Source of the DNA: Rhodospirillales bacterium
GTDB lineage: Bacteria; Pseudomonadota; Alphaproteobacteria; CACIAM-22H2
Direction: 5' to 3'
Assembly: GCA_016794025.1 (NCBI GenBank)
Contig: JAEUKX010000045.1
Location: 52,291-116,290 of the forward strand
DNA: 64,000 bases
The position numbers were made by a program, and so were the translations under genes. Below, in pieces: positions 49,761 to 60,417 of this stretch (position 1 is the first letter of the stretch; each line of letters opens with the position of its first letter). A model generated the notes under the pieces. The model saw only the letters and a program-made list of their open reading frames with translations, did no database searches and was not told the DNA's origin.

Positions 49761-50977
49761 CGGTCGATCTCTCCGAAAACGATGTCGAGCGACCCGATGA
49801 TCGCGACGACGTCGGCCAGCATGTGGCCCTTGGCGAGGAAGTCCATCGCCTGGAGGAAGGCGAAGCCCGGCGCGCGGATCTTGCAGCGATAGGGCTTGTT
49901 GGATCCGTCCGACACCAGATAGACGGCGAACTCGCCCTTCGGCGCCTCGACCGCCGTGTAGGTCTCGCCCGCAGGCACGTGGTAGCCTTCGGTGTAGAGC
50001 TTGAAATGATGGATGAGCGCTTCCATCGAGCGCTTCATCTCCGCACGCGGCGGCGGCGCGATCTTGCGGTCGTCCGTCTTGACGGGCCCGCCCGGCATCT
50101 TCTCGACCGCCTGCTTCATGAGGCGCAACGACTGGCGCATTTCCTCGATGCGGACGAGATAGCGGTCGTAGCAGTCGCCGTTCTTGCCGATGGGCACGTC
50201 GAAATCGAGAGCCTCGTAGGCGTCATAGGGCTGCGACTTGCGCAGATCCCACGGGATGCCCGAACCGCGCACCATCGGGCCCGAAAAGCCCCAGGCAAGC
50301 GCATCGGCCTTCGAGACCACGCCGATGTCGACGGTGCGCTGCTTGAAGATCCGGTTTTCGGTCAGCAGGCCTTCGATGTCGTCGATGATCTTCGGGAAAT
50401 GATCGATGAATTTCAGGATGTCGTCCGCCAGTCCCGCAGGCAGGTCCTGGCTGACGCCGCCCGGCCGGAAATAGGCCGCGTGCAGGCGTGCGCCGCACAC
50501 GCGCTCGTAGAACTCCATGAGCGTCTCGCGCTCCTCGAAGCCCCAGAGCAGCGGCGTCATCGCGCCAACGTCGAGCGCGAATGTCGTGATGTTGAGGATG
50601 TGGTTCAGGATGCGGCCGATCTCGGCGTAGAGCACGCGTATATACTGCGCGCGCGGCGGCGCCTGGATGCCAAGGAGCTTCTCGACCGCCAGCGCGTAGG
50701 CATGCTCCTGATTCATCGGCGAGACGTAGTCGAGCCGGTCGAAATAGGGCACCGCCTGCAGGTAGGTCTTGTACTCGATCAGCTTCTCGGTACCGCGATG
50801 GAGAAGCCCGATATGCGGATCGGCGCGCTCGACCACTTCGCCGTCAAGCTCGAGGACGAGGCGCAGCACGCCGTGCGCAGCCGGATGCTGCGGCCCGAAG
50901 TTCAGCGAATAGTTCTTGATCCGGACCTGGCCATCGGGCTGGTCGGAAACGGGGGCAGCGGAAATCGGTTCAGCCAT
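49757..50977 (-). CDS. nuoD: NADH-quinone oxidoreductase subunit D
   Basis: The 49-kDa-type subunit that helps form the quinone site, 406 residues. Conserved segments: [39 protein letters not shown], and the C-terminal [14 protein letters not shown]. It is separate from nuoC, as in alphaproteobacteria and mitochondria. I start it at 50977 ([10 protein letters not shown]), 5 bp after the nuoC stop; the longer frame to 51082 is a shadow of nuoC. Confidence 0.97.
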   Translation of the reverse strand: MAEPISAAPVSDQPDGQVRIKNYSLNFGPQHPAAHGVLRLVLELDGEVVERADPHIGLLHRGTEKLIEYKTYLQAVPYFDRLDYVSPMNQEHAYALAVEKLLGIQAPPRAQYIRVLYAEIGRILNHILNITTFALDVGAMTPLLWGFEERETLMEFYERVCGARLHAAYFRPGGVSQDLPAGLADDILKFIDHFPKIIDDIEGLLTENRIFKQRTVDIGVVSKADALAWGFSGPMVRGSGIPWDLRKSQPYDAYEALDFDVPIGKNGDCYDRYLVRIEEMRQSLRLMKQAVEKMPGGPVKTDDRKIAPPPRAEMKRSMEALIHHFKLYTEGYHVPAGETYTAVEAPKGEFAVYLVSDGSNKPYRCKIRAPGFAFLQAMDFLAKGHMLADVVAIIGSLDIVFGEIDR

Positions 50978-50982
50978 GCGCG

Positions 50983-51645
50983 TCAAGCCTTGGGCGGAGT
51001 TGCGGGCGCCGGCGCCGGAGCGGCCTGCGCCTTCTCGTCGCCCGGAAGCTGGCCAAGCTGCGACAGGCCGAGCCCTTCCCAAGGCGACATGAAGTCGAAC
51101 GAACGGAAGTCCTGCGCCAGCTTCACGGGCTCGTAGACGACGCGCTGCTGCTCGGCGTCGTAGCGCACCTCGACATAGCCGGTCAGCGGGAAATCCTTGC
51201 GCAGCGGGTGCCCTTCGAAGCCGTAGTCCGTAAGGATGCGCCGCAGGTCGGGATTTCCGGCGAAGAAGACACCGTAGAGATCCCAGGCCTCACGCTCGAA
51301 CCAGCCCGCGGACGGAAAGATGTCGACGACCGATGGAACGGGCGTGTCCTCGTCGGTCGCGACCTTCACGCGAATACGGCGGTTGTGGCGCATCGAAAGG
51401 AGATTGTAGACGACGTCAAAACGCTGCGTGCGCTGCGGCCAGTCCACGCCGCACACGTCCATCAGCGCGCCGAAACGGCAGGCTTCGTCGTCGCGAAGGT
51501 GCTTCAGGACACGCCCGAGCGCGTCGCGTGCGACCTCGATGGCGAGCTCTCCCTTCGCGATCTCCGCCGACAGAAGGTCGGCGCCGAGATCGGCCTTGAG
51601 CTTTTCGGCGAGCGGGGCAAGCCCCTCGTCCACGTAGACGGCCAT
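50983..51645 (-). CDS. nuoC: NADH-quinone oxidoreductase subunit C
   Basis: The 30-kDa-type subunit, 220 residues. The signature [20 protein letters not shown] followed by [13 protein letters not shown] lies near residues 127-165, and the C-terminal [12 protein letters not shown] is typical. The last 25 residues are Ala/Pro-rich. The start at 51645 lies 16 bp after the nuoB stop. Confidence 0.97.
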   Translation of the reverse strand: MAVYVDEGLAPLAEKLKADLGADLLSAEIAKGELAIEVARDALGRVLKHLRDDEACRFGALMDVCGVDWPQRTQRFDVVYNLLSMRHNRRIRVKVATDEDTPVPSVVDIFPSAGWFEREAWDLYGVFFAGNPDLRRILTDYGFEGHPLRKDFPLTGYVEVRYDAEQQRVVYEPVKLAQDFRSFDFMSPWEGLGLSQLGQLPGDEKAQAAPAPAPATPPKA

Positions 51646-51661
51646 TCGCTTGTTCCCAGAC

Positions 51662-52210
51662 CTATCGAAGGATGCTCGTGGTTCGCTTGATCTTCTTCTG
51701 AAGCTGCAGGATGCCGTACAGCAGCGCCTCGGCCGTCGGCGGGCAGCCCGGCACGTAGACGTCCACGGGCACGATGCGGTCGCAGCCTCGCACGACGGAG
51801 TAGGAGTAGTGGTAATAGCCGCCACCGTTGGCGCAGCTGCCCATCGAAAGCACCCAGCGCGGTTCGGCCATCTGGTCGTAGACCTTGCGCAGTGCGGGCG
51901 CCATCTTGTTGGTAAGCGTGCCGGCGACGATCATCACGTCGGACTGGCGCGGGCTCGGGCGGAACACCATGCCGAAACGGTCGAGGTCGTACCGGCTCGC
52001 GGCGACGTGCATCATCTCAACCGCGCAGCAGGCAAGCCCGAAGGTCATCGGCCACAGCGAGCCGGTCCGCGCCCAGCTCACGAGCTTGTCGAACTGGGCG
52101 ACGACGAAACCCTTCTCCTGCATTTCGTCGGTCGCGGCCTTCAGGAGCGCGTCCTGAGCCGGGCCCGGCGGCAGCGGCCCGCCTCGTCCGTGGGCTTCGA
52201 TCACTCCCAT
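51662..52210 (-). CDS. nuoB: NADH-quinone oxidoreductase subunit B
   Basis: Carries the N2 [4Fe-4S] cluster, the last electron carrier before quinone; 182 residues. Ligand cysteines lie in [24 protein letters not shown] and [14 protein letters not shown]. The start at 52210 overlaps the nuoA stop by 10 bp; the longer frame to 52321 is nuoA in another frame. Confidence 0.97.
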   Translation of the reverse strand: MGVIEAHGRGGPLPPGPAQDALLKAATDEMQEKGFVVAQFDKLVSWARTGSLWPMTFGLACCAVEMMHVAASRYDLDRFGMVFRPSPRQSDVMIVAGTLTNKMAPALRKVYDQMAEPRWVLSMGSCANGGGYYHYSYSVVRGCDRIVPVDVYVPGCPPTAEALLYGILQLQKKIKRTTSILR

Positions 52211-52575
52211 TCGAGAGCACCTTTCTTCCACTCGTACACGAACCCGACCGTCAGGACGGTCAGGAAGACGACCATCGACCAGAAGCCGAACATCCCGATC
52301 TCGCCAAGCGAAACGGCCCACGGGAACAGGAACGCAACCTCGAGGTCGAAAATGATGAAAAGGATCGCCACCAGATAAAACCGGACATCGAATTTCCGGC
52401 GAGCGTCATCGAACGCCTCGAAACCGCATTCGTATGCCGACAGCTTCTCCTTGTCCGGGCGTTGGCGGCCAATCACCAGCGAGGCGACCACCATCGCAAG
52501 GGAGAGGGCGATGGCGAGCCCGAGAAACAGGAGGATCGGCAAATACTCGCGAAGCAGTTCCGCGTGTGCGTCCAT
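52201..52575 (-). CDS. nuoA: NADH-quinone oxidoreductase subunit A
   Basis: Membrane subunit of complex I, 124 residues and three helices. The conserved loop [23 protein letters not shown] and [15 protein letters not shown] are intact. The ATG at 52575 is preferred; a GTG four codons upstream is also in frame. First gene of the nuo operon. Confidence 0.96.
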   Translation of the reverse strand: MDAHAELLREYLPILLFLGLAIALSLAMVVASLVIGRQRPDKEKLSAYECGFEAFDDARRKFDVRFYLVAILFIIFDLEVAFLFPWAVSLGEIGMFGFWSMVVFLTVLTVGFVYEWKKGALEWE

Positions 52576-52661
52576 CGAATTCCCCACTGGCTCGGCCGGG
52601 TCACTGACTCGGGGGCCCGTCCCCTGCGTTTCGTATAGGCCAACCGCCCTGATTTGCCAAC

Positions 52662-52692
52662 ATCATAGGGCATTGGATCGAGGTGGCGGCAA
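52662..52692 (-). promoter_or_regulatory. Candidate promoter of the nuo operon
   Basis: On the minus strand a good -10 TATGAT (52667-52662) lies about 90 bp before nuoA, with TTGCCG (52692-52687) at a long 19-bp spacing. It lies downstream of the tRNA-Asp terminator. By eye only. Confidence 0.4.
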
Positions 52693-52740
52693 GACGCGCG
52701 CGGCGGCAAATCGGCAGGCCCATCTTGCGAGTCTATCGCA

Positions 52741-52777
52741 ATGCAACAACGCCCGCCATCCGGTCGGAGGGCGGGCG
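52741..52777 (-). terminator. Hairpin after tRNA-Asp
   Basis: CGCCCGCC (52777-52770 read on minus) pairs with GGCGGGCG (52757-52750), an 8-bp stem followed by TTGTTGCATT. It starts about 35 bases after the tRNA-Asp 3' end and probably separates the tRNA from the nuo promoter. Confidence 0.6.
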
Positions 52778-52812
52778 CTATTTGACGCCTTGAGCGTGAT
52801 TTTCCGGGGGAG

Positions 52813-52889
<77 letters not shown>

Positions 52890-52915
52890 AAGGACTCCGC
52901 CCGAAAAGTGGGGGG

Positions 52916-52944
52916 TATGTACCGGTCCGGCCCTCCCCCGTCAA
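52916..52944 (-). promoter_or_regulatory. Promoter of tRNA-Asp
   Basis: TTGACG (52944-52939) and TACATA (52921-52916) are separated by exactly 17 bp on the minus strand, about 27 bp before the tRNA 5' end. The same TTGACG-N17-TA layout occurs at hup and tRNA-Leu in this window. Confidence 0.6.
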
Positions 52945-53108
52945 GCGACTAGACCAAAGGGCGGCCTGTCGCTGGCCAGGCTGGGTCAAGGCGGACTCCG
53001 GCATCCCGGCAAGGGCGCCAAGATCGGCACATATATTACACAATTTATGATTTAACTTTCTGCTAAGGCCATAGGGGCTAAGAGAGACGATCCCCACAGG
53101 AGACCTGA

Positions 53109-53996
53109 ATGCGCCTTCTGACCGCTATCGCCATGAGCCTCCTTGCCGGTCTTGCCGCGGCAGAGGACCGGCAAGCCGGACCGGTCGGGCTACCGGCCGG
53201 TCCGATGCGCGAGCAGCTTCACTGGGTTCCCTATCCTGCGCCGCCTGCCGCACAAACGGCGCTCATGCTCATGCGGGTCTGCCGCCCGGCAGGCGACCGT
53301 CCGGCAAAGCTCGCCGTCATCAACCATGGCTCGCCGCCCGATTCCGCCCGACGCCCTCTCATGCAGCCAACCGCCTGTGTGCACGAGGTGACGCGCTGGT
53401 TCCTCGACCGCGGTTTCGTCGTCGCCTACCCGATGCGCCGCGGTTACGGCCAGAACGCCGGCGGCATCTTCGATGGGCGAGGACCTTGCGAAAACCCCGG
53501 CTACGACCGCGCCGGGCTTGCCACGGCAAACGATGTGCAGGCTGCAATTGCCTATGCGCAGGCCCTGCCGTTCGTACGACGGGAAGCGACCCTTGTAATC
53601 GGCCAGTCCGTCGGCGGCTGGGGATCGATCGCCTTGGCCAGCCGCAATCCCGCCAACGTCGCGGCGCTGGTGAATTTCGCGGGCGGACATGGCGGCCATT
53701 ACAACAACCAGCCGGGAAACAACTGCAATCCCGAGGCGCTGATCGCCAGTGCGGGACTCTACGGAAAAAAGGCACGGCGGCCGATGCTGTGGATCTATAC
53801 CGCGAATGACAGCTTCTTCGGCCCCAGTCTGGCAAAAGCGATGCATGAGGCGTTTGCCGCCGGGGGCGGTGTTGCCCGTCTCGAGCAGCTCGCGCCCTTC
53901 GATCAGGACGGGCACGGTCTCCTGTTCGGCAATGGCGGCAGCCGTATCTGGGGGCCGATCGTCGAGCGCTATCTCGCCGAACACAATATCCGCTAG
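53109..53996 (+). CDS. Secreted alpha/beta hydrolase
   Basis: A 295-residue hydrolase with a short signal peptide (cleavage near [10 protein letters not shown], about residue 18). The nucleophile elbow GQSVGGWG places Ser167, and plausible triad partners are Asp234 (YTANDSFF) and His269 (DQDGHGLL). It resembles the dienelactone hydrolase-like group; the substrate is unknown. The ATG at 53109 has AGGAG eight bases upstream. It stands alone on the plus strand between tRNA-Asp and mtnA, and its 3' end overlaps the mtnA stop by 4 bp. The 219 bp upstream are AT-rich close to the gene but show no clear promoter. Confidence 0.88.
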   Translation: MRLLTAIAMSLLAGLAAAEDRQAGPVGLPAGPMREQLHWVPYPAPPAAQTALMLMRVCRPAGDRPAKLAVINHGSPPDSARRPLMQPTACVHEVTRWFLDRGFVVAYPMRRGYGQNAGGIFDGRGPCENPGYDRAGLATANDVQAAIAYAQALPFVRREATLVIGQSVGGWGSIALASRNPANVAALVNFAGGHGGHYNNQPGNNCNPEALIASAGLYGKKARRPMLWIYTANDSFFGPSLAKAMHEAFAAGGGVARLEQLAPFDQDGHGLLFGNGGSRIWGPIVERYLAEHNIR

Positions 53997-55102
53997 CCCG
54001 CCCGGCGCGGTGCGCTGCCGGGGAAAAGACCGTCAAGGCCGTCGCGCGAGGCGGCGCACACGCCCCTCTCCGTCACCAGCGCCGTGACCAGTCGGGCCGG
54101 TGTCACATCGAAGGCATCGTTGCGGGCCGGGCTGCCCGGAGCCGCGATGTCGACCTCGACCACGCTGCCGTCGGCGAGCCGCCCGGCGATCCGCGTGACC
54201 TCATGCTGGGCGCGCTGCTCGATCGGGATCTCCCGGATGCCGTCGGCCACGGTCCAGTCGATCGTGGGACTGGGAAGCGCCACGTAGAACGGCACGCCGT
54301 TGTCGTGCGCGGCAAGTGCCTTCAGGTACGTGCCGATTTTGTTGCACACGTCGCCCTGCGCCGTGACGCGGTCGGTCCCCACAATGCAAAGATCGACGAG
54401 TCCATGCTGCATCAGATGCCCGCCGGCATTGTCCGCAACGATGTGGTGCGGCACGCCGTGCCTGCCGAGTTCCCAGGCCGTCAGCGAGGCGCCCTGGTTG
54501 CGTGGACGCGTCTCGTCGACCCAGACATGGACCGGAATGCCCGCGTCATGCGCCATGTAGATGGGCGCAATCGCCGTGCCCCAGTCGACGGTCGCAAGCC
54601 AGCCGGCATTGCAGTGGGTGAGCACGTTCACGGGACCCTGCCCGCCTTTGCGGGCATGGGCCTGCCGGATCAGTTCCAGCCCATTGCGGCCGATCCCCTC
54701 GCAGATGGCCACGTCCTCGTCGCAGATCTCCGCCGCCAGCACCCAGGCGGCCTTCGCGCGCAGCGCAGGTGCCAGCGGCGCCAACGCCGCGCGCACGCGA
54801 TCGAGCGCCCAGCGCAGGTTGATCGCCGTCGGCCGGGTCGCGACGAGAAGCTCGTAGGCCGCCGAAAGCGCGCCGTCGTCGTCGGCGCGGTCCATCGCCA
54901 GCGCCATGCCATAGGCGGCCGTCGCACCGATAAGCGGCGCGCCCCGCACGATCATCGTCCTGATCGCATGCGCCGCGTCGTCCGCGGTCTCGATGCGGCG
55001 GACCGCAAAGACATGCGGCAGCCGCGTCTGGTCGATGACCTCGACCGCACTGCCGCCGTCGGCGACCCAGATGGTCCGATAGTGCTTGCCGTCGACCTTC
55101 AT
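53993..55102 (-). CDS. mtnA: S-methyl-5-thioribose-1-phosphate isomerase
   Basis: Methionine salvage enzyme that isomerises methylthioribose-1-phosphate to the ribulose form; related to eIF2B. It has 369 residues. The family features are [17 protein letters not shown], the catalytic Cys in [17 protein letters not shown], and the Asp in [20 protein letters not shown]. No other mtn gene is in the window. It starts 19 bp after tRNA-Val and runs the same way, so it may share the hup/tRNA transcript. Confidence 0.95.
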   Translation of the reverse strand: MKVDGKHYRTIWVADGGSAVEVIDQTRLPHVFAVRRIETADDAAHAIRTMIVRGAPLIGATAAYGMALAMDRADDDGALSAAYELLVATRPTAINLRWALDRVRAALAPLAPALRAKAAWVLAAEICDEDVAICEGIGRNGLELIRQAHARKGGQGPVNVLTHCNAGWLATVDWGTAIAPIYMAHDAGIPVHVWVDETRPRNQGASLTAWELGRHGVPHHIVADNAGGHLMQHGLVDLCIVGTDRVTAQGDVCNKIGTYLKALAAHDNGVPFYVALPSPTIDWTVADGIREIPIEQRAQHEVTRIAGRLADGSVVEVDIAAPGSPARNDAFDVTPARLVTALVTERGVCAASRDGLDGLFPGSAPRRAG

Positions 55103-55121
55103 CCGGCACTCCCGCGGGGGA

Positions 55122-55196
55122 TGGTGGGCGGTGAGGGGATCGAACCCCCGACATCCTCGGTGTAAACGAGGCGCTCTGCCGCTGAGCTAACCGCCC
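55122..55196 (-). tRNA. tRNA-Val (TAC)
   Basis: A 75-base cloverleaf with encoded CCA. The acceptor stem GGGCGGT pairs with ACCGCCC, and the anticodon loop TTTACAC, closed by CCTCG/CGAGG, gives TAC. Its 5' end is separated from the hup stop codon by a single base, so it must be cut out of a hup-containing transcript or have an internal promoter. Confidence 0.96.
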
Positions 55197-55197
55197 G

Positions 55198-55470
55198 TTA
55201 CTTCAGGCCGTCGCGCAGGAATTTTCCGGCCTTGAACTTCGGGCAGCGGCTCGCCTTCAAGCGGATGGCCTCGCCCGTGCGCGGATTGCGTCCCTGGCTT
55301 GCCTTGCGCATCGCGACGTAGAACGTGCCAAAGCCGAAGAGCTTCACGTCGTCGCCCTTGCGCAACTGGCGTGCGATCGTCTCGAGCGCCGCGTCGAGCG
55401 CGGACGCCGCCTGATCCTTGGAAAGTTCTGTTTTGGCGGCAACAGCCGCGACCAAATCGTTCTTGTTCAC
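55198..55470 (-). CDS. hupB: HU-family DNA-binding protein
   Basis: Histone-like nucleoid protein that bends DNA, 90 residues from a GTG start (MNKNDLVAAVAAKTELSKDQ). The DNA-binding arm shows FGTFYVAMRKASQGRNPRTGE. The GTG at 55470 gives the standard HU length; an in-frame ATG at 55521 would add 17 atypical residues. It lies after lon in the same direction and ends one base before tRNA-Val. Confidence 0.95.
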   Translation of the reverse strand: MNKNDLVAAVAAKTELSKDQAASALDAALETIARQLRKGDDVKLFGFGTFYVAMRKASQGRNPRTGEAIRLKASRCPKFKAGKFLRDGLK

Positions 55471-55544
55471 GAGCCCGACTGGCTCCCGTCTTTGAAGCCG
55501 TTCCTTGCCTCCGGCGTTCATTCGCCGTCGGCGGAAAGGAGCCC

Positions 55545-55573
55545 GTTCTATTCGGCCCGGTGACGCGCGTCAA
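55545..55573 (-). promoter_or_regulatory. Promoter of hupB
   Basis: TTGACG (55573-55568), a 17-bp spacer and TAGAAC (55550-55545) lie on the minus strand, about 75 bp before the GTG start. The expected transcript start would include the alternative ATG at 55521 in the leader. Confidence 0.6.
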
Positions 55574-55625
55574 TCGCGCGACACGCGTCACCCACAGGAA
55601 TCCGCGCTTGACATCCGGTGTAACG

Positions 55626-55657
55626 CAAAAGGCCGGCAGAACGAAATCTGCCGGCCT
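55626..55657 (-). terminator. Intrinsic terminator after lon
   Basis: An 11-bp perfect stem (AGGCCGGCAGA and TCTGCCGGCCT) with a 6-base loop, followed on the minus strand by TTTT. It begins 27 bases after the lon stop and separates lon from the hup promoter. Confidence 0.85.
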
Positions 55658-55683
55658 CGAACCGTTCGCGAATTGCAATACGC

Positions 55684-58095
55684 TCAGTGCGTGAATGCAC
55701 CCGCACTTTCGTCATCCGCCTTCTTCGGCGGCACGTTTTCGATCTCGGGCTCCTTCCACTCGATCGCCACCGGTACGCGCGTAAGTGCGCGCGACAGGAC
55801 TTCGTCGACCGTGCTGACAGGCACGATCTCGAGCGCCTTCTTGGCGTTGTCGGGAATCTCGGCGAGATCCTTCTCGTTCTCCTTCGGGATCAGGACGGTC
55901 TTGATGCCCGCATGCAGGGCCGCAAGGAGCTTCTCCTTGAGGCCGCCGATGGGAAGCACGCGCCCGCGCAGCGTGATCTCGCCCGTCATCGCGACATCCC
56001 GGCGCACGGGGATACCGGTCAGCACCGACACGATCGCCGTGATCATGCCCACGCCCGCCGACGGCCCGTCCTTCGGGGTCGCCCCCTCGGGGACATGCAC
56101 GTGGATGTCGCGCCGGTCGAACAGCGGAGGCTTGATGCCGAGACTTGCCGCACGGCTGCGCACATAGGCATGTGCCGCCTGCACGGATTCCTGCATCACG
56201 TCGCCAAGCTTGCCCGTGATGGTCATCTTGCCCTTGCCGGGCGAGAGCACGGCTTCGATCGTCAGCACCTCGCCGCCAACCTCGGTCCAGGCAAGGCCGT
56301 TCACCAGCCCCACCATGTCGTCGTGCTCGACCTCGCCCCAGCGGAACTTCCGCACGCCGGCGTACTTCTCGAGGTTCTTCGGCACGACCTGGATCTTCTT
56401 CACGCCCTCGACCAGGATGGCCTTGACGGCCTTGCGGGCGAGACCCGCGATTTCGCGTTCAAGATTCCGAACGCCGGCCTCGCGCGTGTAGTAGCGGATC
56501 AGGTCGCGCAGGCCCTCGTCGGTGATCGACCATTCGCCCTTCCGCAGGCCGTGCATTTCCTCCTGCTTGGGGATCAGGTGCCGGCGGGCGATCTCGATCT
56601 TCTCTTCCTCGGTGTAACCCGACAGCCGGATGATCTCCATGCGGTCGAGCAGCGGCTGCGGCATGCGCAGCGTGTTCGCCGTGGTGACGAACATCACGTC
56701 GGAGAGATCGTAGTCGACCTCGAGGTAGTGGTCGGCGAACGTCGCGTTCTGCTCGGGGTCGAGAACCTCCAGCAGCGCCGAGGTCGGGTCGCCGCGCCAG
56801 TCGGAACCGAGCTTGTCAATTTCGTCGAGCAGGAAGAGCGGGTTCGAGGCCTTCGCCTTCTTCATGCCCTGGATGACCTTGCCCGGCATCGAGCCGATAT
56901 AGGTCCGCCGGTGCCCGCGGATCTCCGCCTCGTCGCGCACGCCGCCCAGCGACATGCGAACGAAATTGCGCCCGGTGGCCTTTGCGATCGACTTGCCCAG
57001 CGAGGTCTTGCCCACGCCCGGCGGGCCGACGAGGCAAAGGATGGGCCCGCGCAGCTTCACGGTACGCTCCTGCACCGCAAGATACTCGAGGATACGCTCC
57101 TTGACCTTCTCGAGGCCGTAATGGTCCGCATCGAGGACCTTCCCGGCGTTCTTGACGTCGCGCTTGACCTTGGTGCGCTTCTTCCAGGGGATCGACAGCA
57201 CCCAGTCGATATAGTTGCGCACCACCGTCGCCTCGGCCGACATCGGGCTCATGGACTTGAGCTTCTTCAGCTCCGCCATGACCTTGTCGTGGGCTTCCTT
57301 GGAAAGCTTCGTCTTCTTGATGCGATCCTCGATCTCCGAGGACTCGTCCTTGCCCTCGTCCGTCTCTCCGAGTTCCTTCTGGATCGCCTTGAGCTGTTCG
57401 TTCAGGTAGTACTCGCGCTGCGTCTTCTCCATCTGCCGCTTGACGCGGTTGCGGATGCGCTTCTCCACCTGCAGGACGCCGATCTCGCCTTCCATCGACG
57501 CGTAAATCTTCTCGAGGCGTTGGGCGACGGTCTCGAGCTCGAGCAGTTCCTGCTTCTCGGGAATCTTCAGTGCCAGATGCGAGGCCACAGTATCGGCGAG
57601 CTTGCCGGGATCGTCGATCTGGTTGACCGAAACCAGCACCTCCGGCGGGATCTTGCGGTTGAGCTTGATGTACTGCTCGAACTGCCCCACGACGGTGCGC
57701 ATCAGCGCTTCCATCTCGGACGCCGTGCCGGCCTTTTCGGGCATCGCCTCGGCGTAGGCCTGGAAGAAGTTCGCGTTGTCGGACCAGCCCGTGATGGTCG
57801 CGCGCGATCCGCCCTCGACAAGCACCTTCACGGTGCCATCCGGCAGCTTCAGCAGCTGCAGCACCGTGCCGACCGTGCCGACCGAGTAGATGTCGCCGGC
57901 CTGGGGGTCGTCCTGCGCGGCGTTCTTCTGGGCGACGAGCAGTATCTGCTTGTCGTCCTTCATCACGTCCTCAAGGGCGCGCACGGACTTCTCTCGGCCG
58001 ACGAACAGCGGCACGATCATGTGCGGAAACACGACGATGTCGCGCAAGGGGAGGACGGGATAGAGCGTGCCGCGTGGTTTTTCCATGAGTGCCAT
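55684..58095 (-). CDS. lon: ATP-dependent protease Lon
   Basis: AAA+ serine protease for quality control and regulatory proteolysis, 803 residues. The N-terminal substrate domain starts [21 protein letters not shown]. Walker A is [12 protein letters not shown] at 357, and the protease domain has the catalytic Ser679 in [11 protein letters not shown] and the dyad Lys in [14 protein letters not shown]. The first ATG sits only about 3 bases from its AGGAAAG, so translation may begin at the ATG three codons in. It lies between clpX and hup. Confidence 0.97.
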   Translation of the reverse strand: MALMEKPRGTLYPVLPLRDIVVFPHMIVPLFVGREKSVRALEDVMKDDKQILLVAQKNAAQDDPQAGDIYSVGTVGTVLQLLKLPDGTVKVLVEGGSRATITGWSDNANFFQAYAEAMPEKAGTASEMEALMRTVVGQFEQYIKLNRKIPPEVLVSVNQIDDPGKLADTVASHLALKIPEKQELLELETVAQRLEKIYASMEGEIGVLQVEKRIRNRVKRQMEKTQREYYLNEQLKAIQKELGETDEGKDESSEIEDRIKKTKLSKEAHDKVMAELKKLKSMSPMSAEATVVRNYIDWVLSIPWKKRTKVKRDVKNAGKVLDADHYGLEKVKERILEYLAVQERTVKLRGPILCLVGPPGVGKTSLGKSIAKATGRNFVRMSLGGVRDEAEIRGHRRTYIGSMPGKVIQGMKKAKASNPLFLLDEIDKLGSDWRGDPTSALLEVLDPEQNATFADHYLEVDYDLSDVMFVTTANTLRMPQPLLDRMEIIRLSGYTEEEKIEIARRHLIPKQEEMHGLRKGEWSITDEGLRDLIRYYTREAGVRNLEREIAGLARKAVKAILVEGVKKIQVVPKNLEKYAGVRKFRWGEVEHDDMVGLVNGLAWTEVGGEVLTIEAVLSPGKGKMTITGKLGDVMQESVQAAHAYVRSRAASLGIKPPLFDRRDIHVHVPEGATPKDGPSAGVGMITAIVSVLTGIPVRRDVAMTGEITLRGRVLPIGGLKEKLLAALHAGIKTVLIPKENEKDLAEIPDNAKKALEIVPVSTVDEVLSRALTRVPVAIEWKEPEIENVPPKKADDESAGAFTH

Positions 58096-58213
58096 CTTTC
58101 CTAGCCGCCGGCCCGCGCGCCCGCCCCCGCTCCCGCGAGCGACGACCGTCCGTCCGGTTCAGTCGCGGCGGGCCGAGGGGCCGCACCGCACATGAAACAA
58201 TTGGTTCCCGCCG

Positions 58214-58227
58214 GGATGCCGATCAAG
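58214..58227 (-). promoter_or_regulatory. 14-bp CTTGA block upstream of lon, shared with clpP
   Basis: CTTGATCGGCATCC occurs here, 119 bp before lon, and again at 60437-60450 before clpP. It begins with CTTGA, the -35 core of heat-shock (sigma-32) promoters in alphaproteobacteria, but no good -10 is seen at the right distance for lon. Possible regulatory site. Confidence 0.3.
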
Positions 58228-58237
58228 GGCAATCCGG

Positions 58238-59503
58238 TCAGGCCGAGGTGCCGACCTGCGCAGGCGGCCGTTCGCCGTGCACATGCAAGGGCTTGGCGCG
58301 TCCTTCGACGACCTCGCTGTTGATGACGACCTCCTCGACGCCGGTCATGCCGGGCAATTCGAACATCGTGTCGAGCAGGATGACTTCCATGATCGAGCGC
58401 AGGCCGCGCGCGCCAGTCTTGCGGGCGATCGCCTTGCGCGCGACCGCGCGCAGCGCATCGTCGGAGAAGGTGAGCTTGATGCCCTCCATGTCGAACAGCC
58501 GCTGGTACTGCTTCACCAGCGCGTTCTTCGGCTTCTGCAGGATGTCGACGAGCGCATCTTCCGACAGGTCGTTGAGCGTCGCCACCACCGGCAGACGACC
58601 GATGAATTCCGGGATCAGCCCGAACTTCAGCAGGTCTTCCGGCTCCACGTCCTTCAGGATCTGGCCCGTCGTGCGCTCGTCCGGCCCGCGCACGTCGGCG
58701 CCGAAACCGATCGACGTGCCGCGCGAGCGGCCGGCGATGATCTTGTCGAGACCCGCGAACGCACCGCCGCAGATGAAAAGGATATTCGTCGTATCGACCT
58801 GCAGGAACTCCTGCTGGGGATGCTTGCGCCCCCCCTGCGGAGGCACCGAGGCGACCGTACCTTCCATGATCTTCAGCAGCGCCTGCTGGACACCCTCGCC
58901 CGACACGTCGCGGGTAATCGACGGGTTCTCGGACTTGCGGCTGATCTTGTCGACTTCGTCGATGTAGACGATGCCGCGCTGCGCGCGCTCCACGTTGTAG
59001 TCGGCCGCCTGCAAAAGACGCAGAATGATGTTCTCGACGTCTTCGCCGACATAGCCGGCTTCGGTCAGGGTCGTGGCATCCGCCATCGTGAAGGGAACGT
59101 CGATGATCCGCGCCAGTGTCTGGGCCAGCAGCGTCTTGCCGCAGCCGGTCGGCCCGACCAGCATGATGTTCGACTTTGCGATTTCGACCTCGCTGCCCTT
59201 CTGGCCGTGCGAGAGGCGCTTGTAGTGATTGTGGACGGCCACCGAGAGCACGCGCTTGGCATGGTCCTGGCCGATCACGTAGTCGTCGAGAACGGTGCAG
59301 ATGTCCTTGGGCGTCGGCACCCCGTCGCGCGACTTGACGAGGGTCGTCTTGTGCTCCTCGCGGATGATGTCCATGCACAGTTCGACGCATTCATCGCAGA
59401 TGAATACGGTCGGGCCCGCGATCAGCTTGCGGACCTCGTGCTGGCTCTTGCCGCAGAACGAGCAATAGAGGGTGTTCTTCGAATCGCCCGAGGACTTGTT
59501 CAT
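58238..59503 (-). CDS. clpX: ClpXP unfoldase subunit ClpX
   Basis: AAA+ unfoldase that feeds substrates to ClpP, 421 residues. The N-terminal zinc domain has Cys14, Cys17, Cys36 and Cys39; Walker A is GPTGCGKT (117-124); the ClpP-contact IGF loop appears as SIGFGADV; the sensor region [13 protein letters not shown] is present. The start at 59503 ([10 protein letters not shown]) is chosen over the 17-codon extension. clpX is separated from clpP by 247 bp, more than in many genomes. Confidence 0.98.
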   Translation of the reverse strand: MNKSSGDSKNTLYCSFCGKSQHEVRKLIAGPTVFICDECVELCMDIIREEHKTTLVKSRDGVPTPKDICTVLDDYVIGQDHAKRVLSVAVHNHYKRLSHGQKGSEVEIAKSNIMLVGPTGCGKTLLAQTLARIIDVPFTMADATTLTEAGYVGEDVENIILRLLQAADYNVERAQRGIVYIDEVDKISRKSENPSITRDVSGEGVQQALLKIMEGTVASVPPQGGRKHPQQEFLQVDTTNILFICGGAFAGLDKIIAGRSRGTSIGFGADVRGPDERTTGQILKDVEPEDLLKFGLIPEFIGRLPVVATLNDLSEDALVDILQKPKNALVKQYQRLFDMEGIKLTFSDDALRAVARKAIARKTGARGLRSIMEVILLDTMFELPGMTGVEEVVINSEVVEGRAKPLHVHGERPPAQVGTSA

Positions 59504-59750
59504 ACCTTCACCACCCTCTCCGGTCGGTCCCATGAGCGGGACTCCGGATTTCAACGGATGTTAGCCCCCGACCGGCGCTCCGGCAACCGGACCTGCCCCC
59601 GGCGGTGAATAAACCGAACGGGAACCCACGGGGAACGAATGCGCACCAACCTGCCGGCCAACCAGCGAACGGCCGCAATGCACCGACGCGGCCGGAGGAG
59701 TCACTACAAGCGGCGTGCCAGTACCGGACGCGCGCCGCACCCGGTTGACG

Positions 59751-60383
59751 TCAGGCCGCCTTGGTTTCTTCAGGGCGCGGCGGCCGCTCGACGACGACCT
59801 CATCGATGAGCCCGAAGGCCTTGGCCTGGTCGGGGCTCATGAACTTGTCGCGCTCGAGGGCCTCCTCGATCGCCTCGACAGGCTGCCCCGTGTGGCGCAC
59901 GTAGATCTCGTTGAGCCGCTTGCGGAGGTTCAGGATTTCCCGCGCCTGGATCTCGATGTCGGTCGCCTGCCCCTGCGCGCCGCCGGACGGCTGGTGAACC
60001 ATGATGCGCGAGTTGGGGAGCGAGAAGCGCTTGCCCTTGGCGCCTGCGGCGAGGAGCAGCGAGCCCATGGACGACGCCTGCCCGATGCAGACGGTCGCCA
60101 CGTCCGGGCGGATGTACTGCATGGTGTCGTAGATCGCCAGGCCCGAGGTGACGACCCCGCCGGGCGAGTTGATGTAGAGCGAGATGTCCTTCTTGGGGTT
60201 CTCGCTCTCGAGAAAAAGGAGCTGCGCGCAGATCAGACTCGACACGGCGTCGTTGACCGGCCCGACGAAGAAGATGATCCGTTCCTTCAGGAGGCGCGAA
60301 TAGATGTCGAAAGCCCGCTCGCCGCGCGCCGTCTGCTCGACGACCATCGGCACGAGGGTATTCATCTGGACGTCGAGCGACAT
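59751..60383 (-). CDS. clpP: ATP-dependent Clp protease proteolytic subunit
   Basis: Serine protease that forms the tetradecameric chamber used by ClpX and ClpA. The 210 residues carry Ser105 in [10 protein letters not shown], His130 in [11 protein letters not shown] and the Asp in [24 protein letters not shown] lies before the ATG at 60383. It sits between tig and clpX, with its own promoter region after the tig terminator. Confidence 0.97.
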   Translation of the reverse strand: MSLDVQMNTLVPMVVEQTARGERAFDIYSRLLKERIIFFVGPVNDAVSSLICAQLLFLESENPKKDISLYINSPGGVVTSGLAIYDTMQYIRPDVATVCIGQASSMGSLLLAAGAKGKRFSLPNSRIMVHQPSGGAQGQATDIEIQAREILNLRKRLNEIYVRHTGQPVEAIEEALERDKFMSPDQAKAFGLIDEVVVERPPRPEETKAA

Positions 60384-60417
60384 TTGGGGGCTCCCGGTGT
60401 TTTCGCGGATTCGCCCT

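Noticed and set aside
55687..58104. A plus-strand open frame of 805 codons exactly antisense to lon.
   Set aside because: Its limits simply follow lon; composition is His/Leu/Arg/Asp-rich and no motif is seen.
59705..59721. A sigma-54-like site (CTGGCAC-N5-TTGTA) on the minus strand about 200 bp before clpX.
   Set aside because: The essential GC at -12 is GT here, the distance to clpX is long, and sigma-54 control of clpX is not expected.
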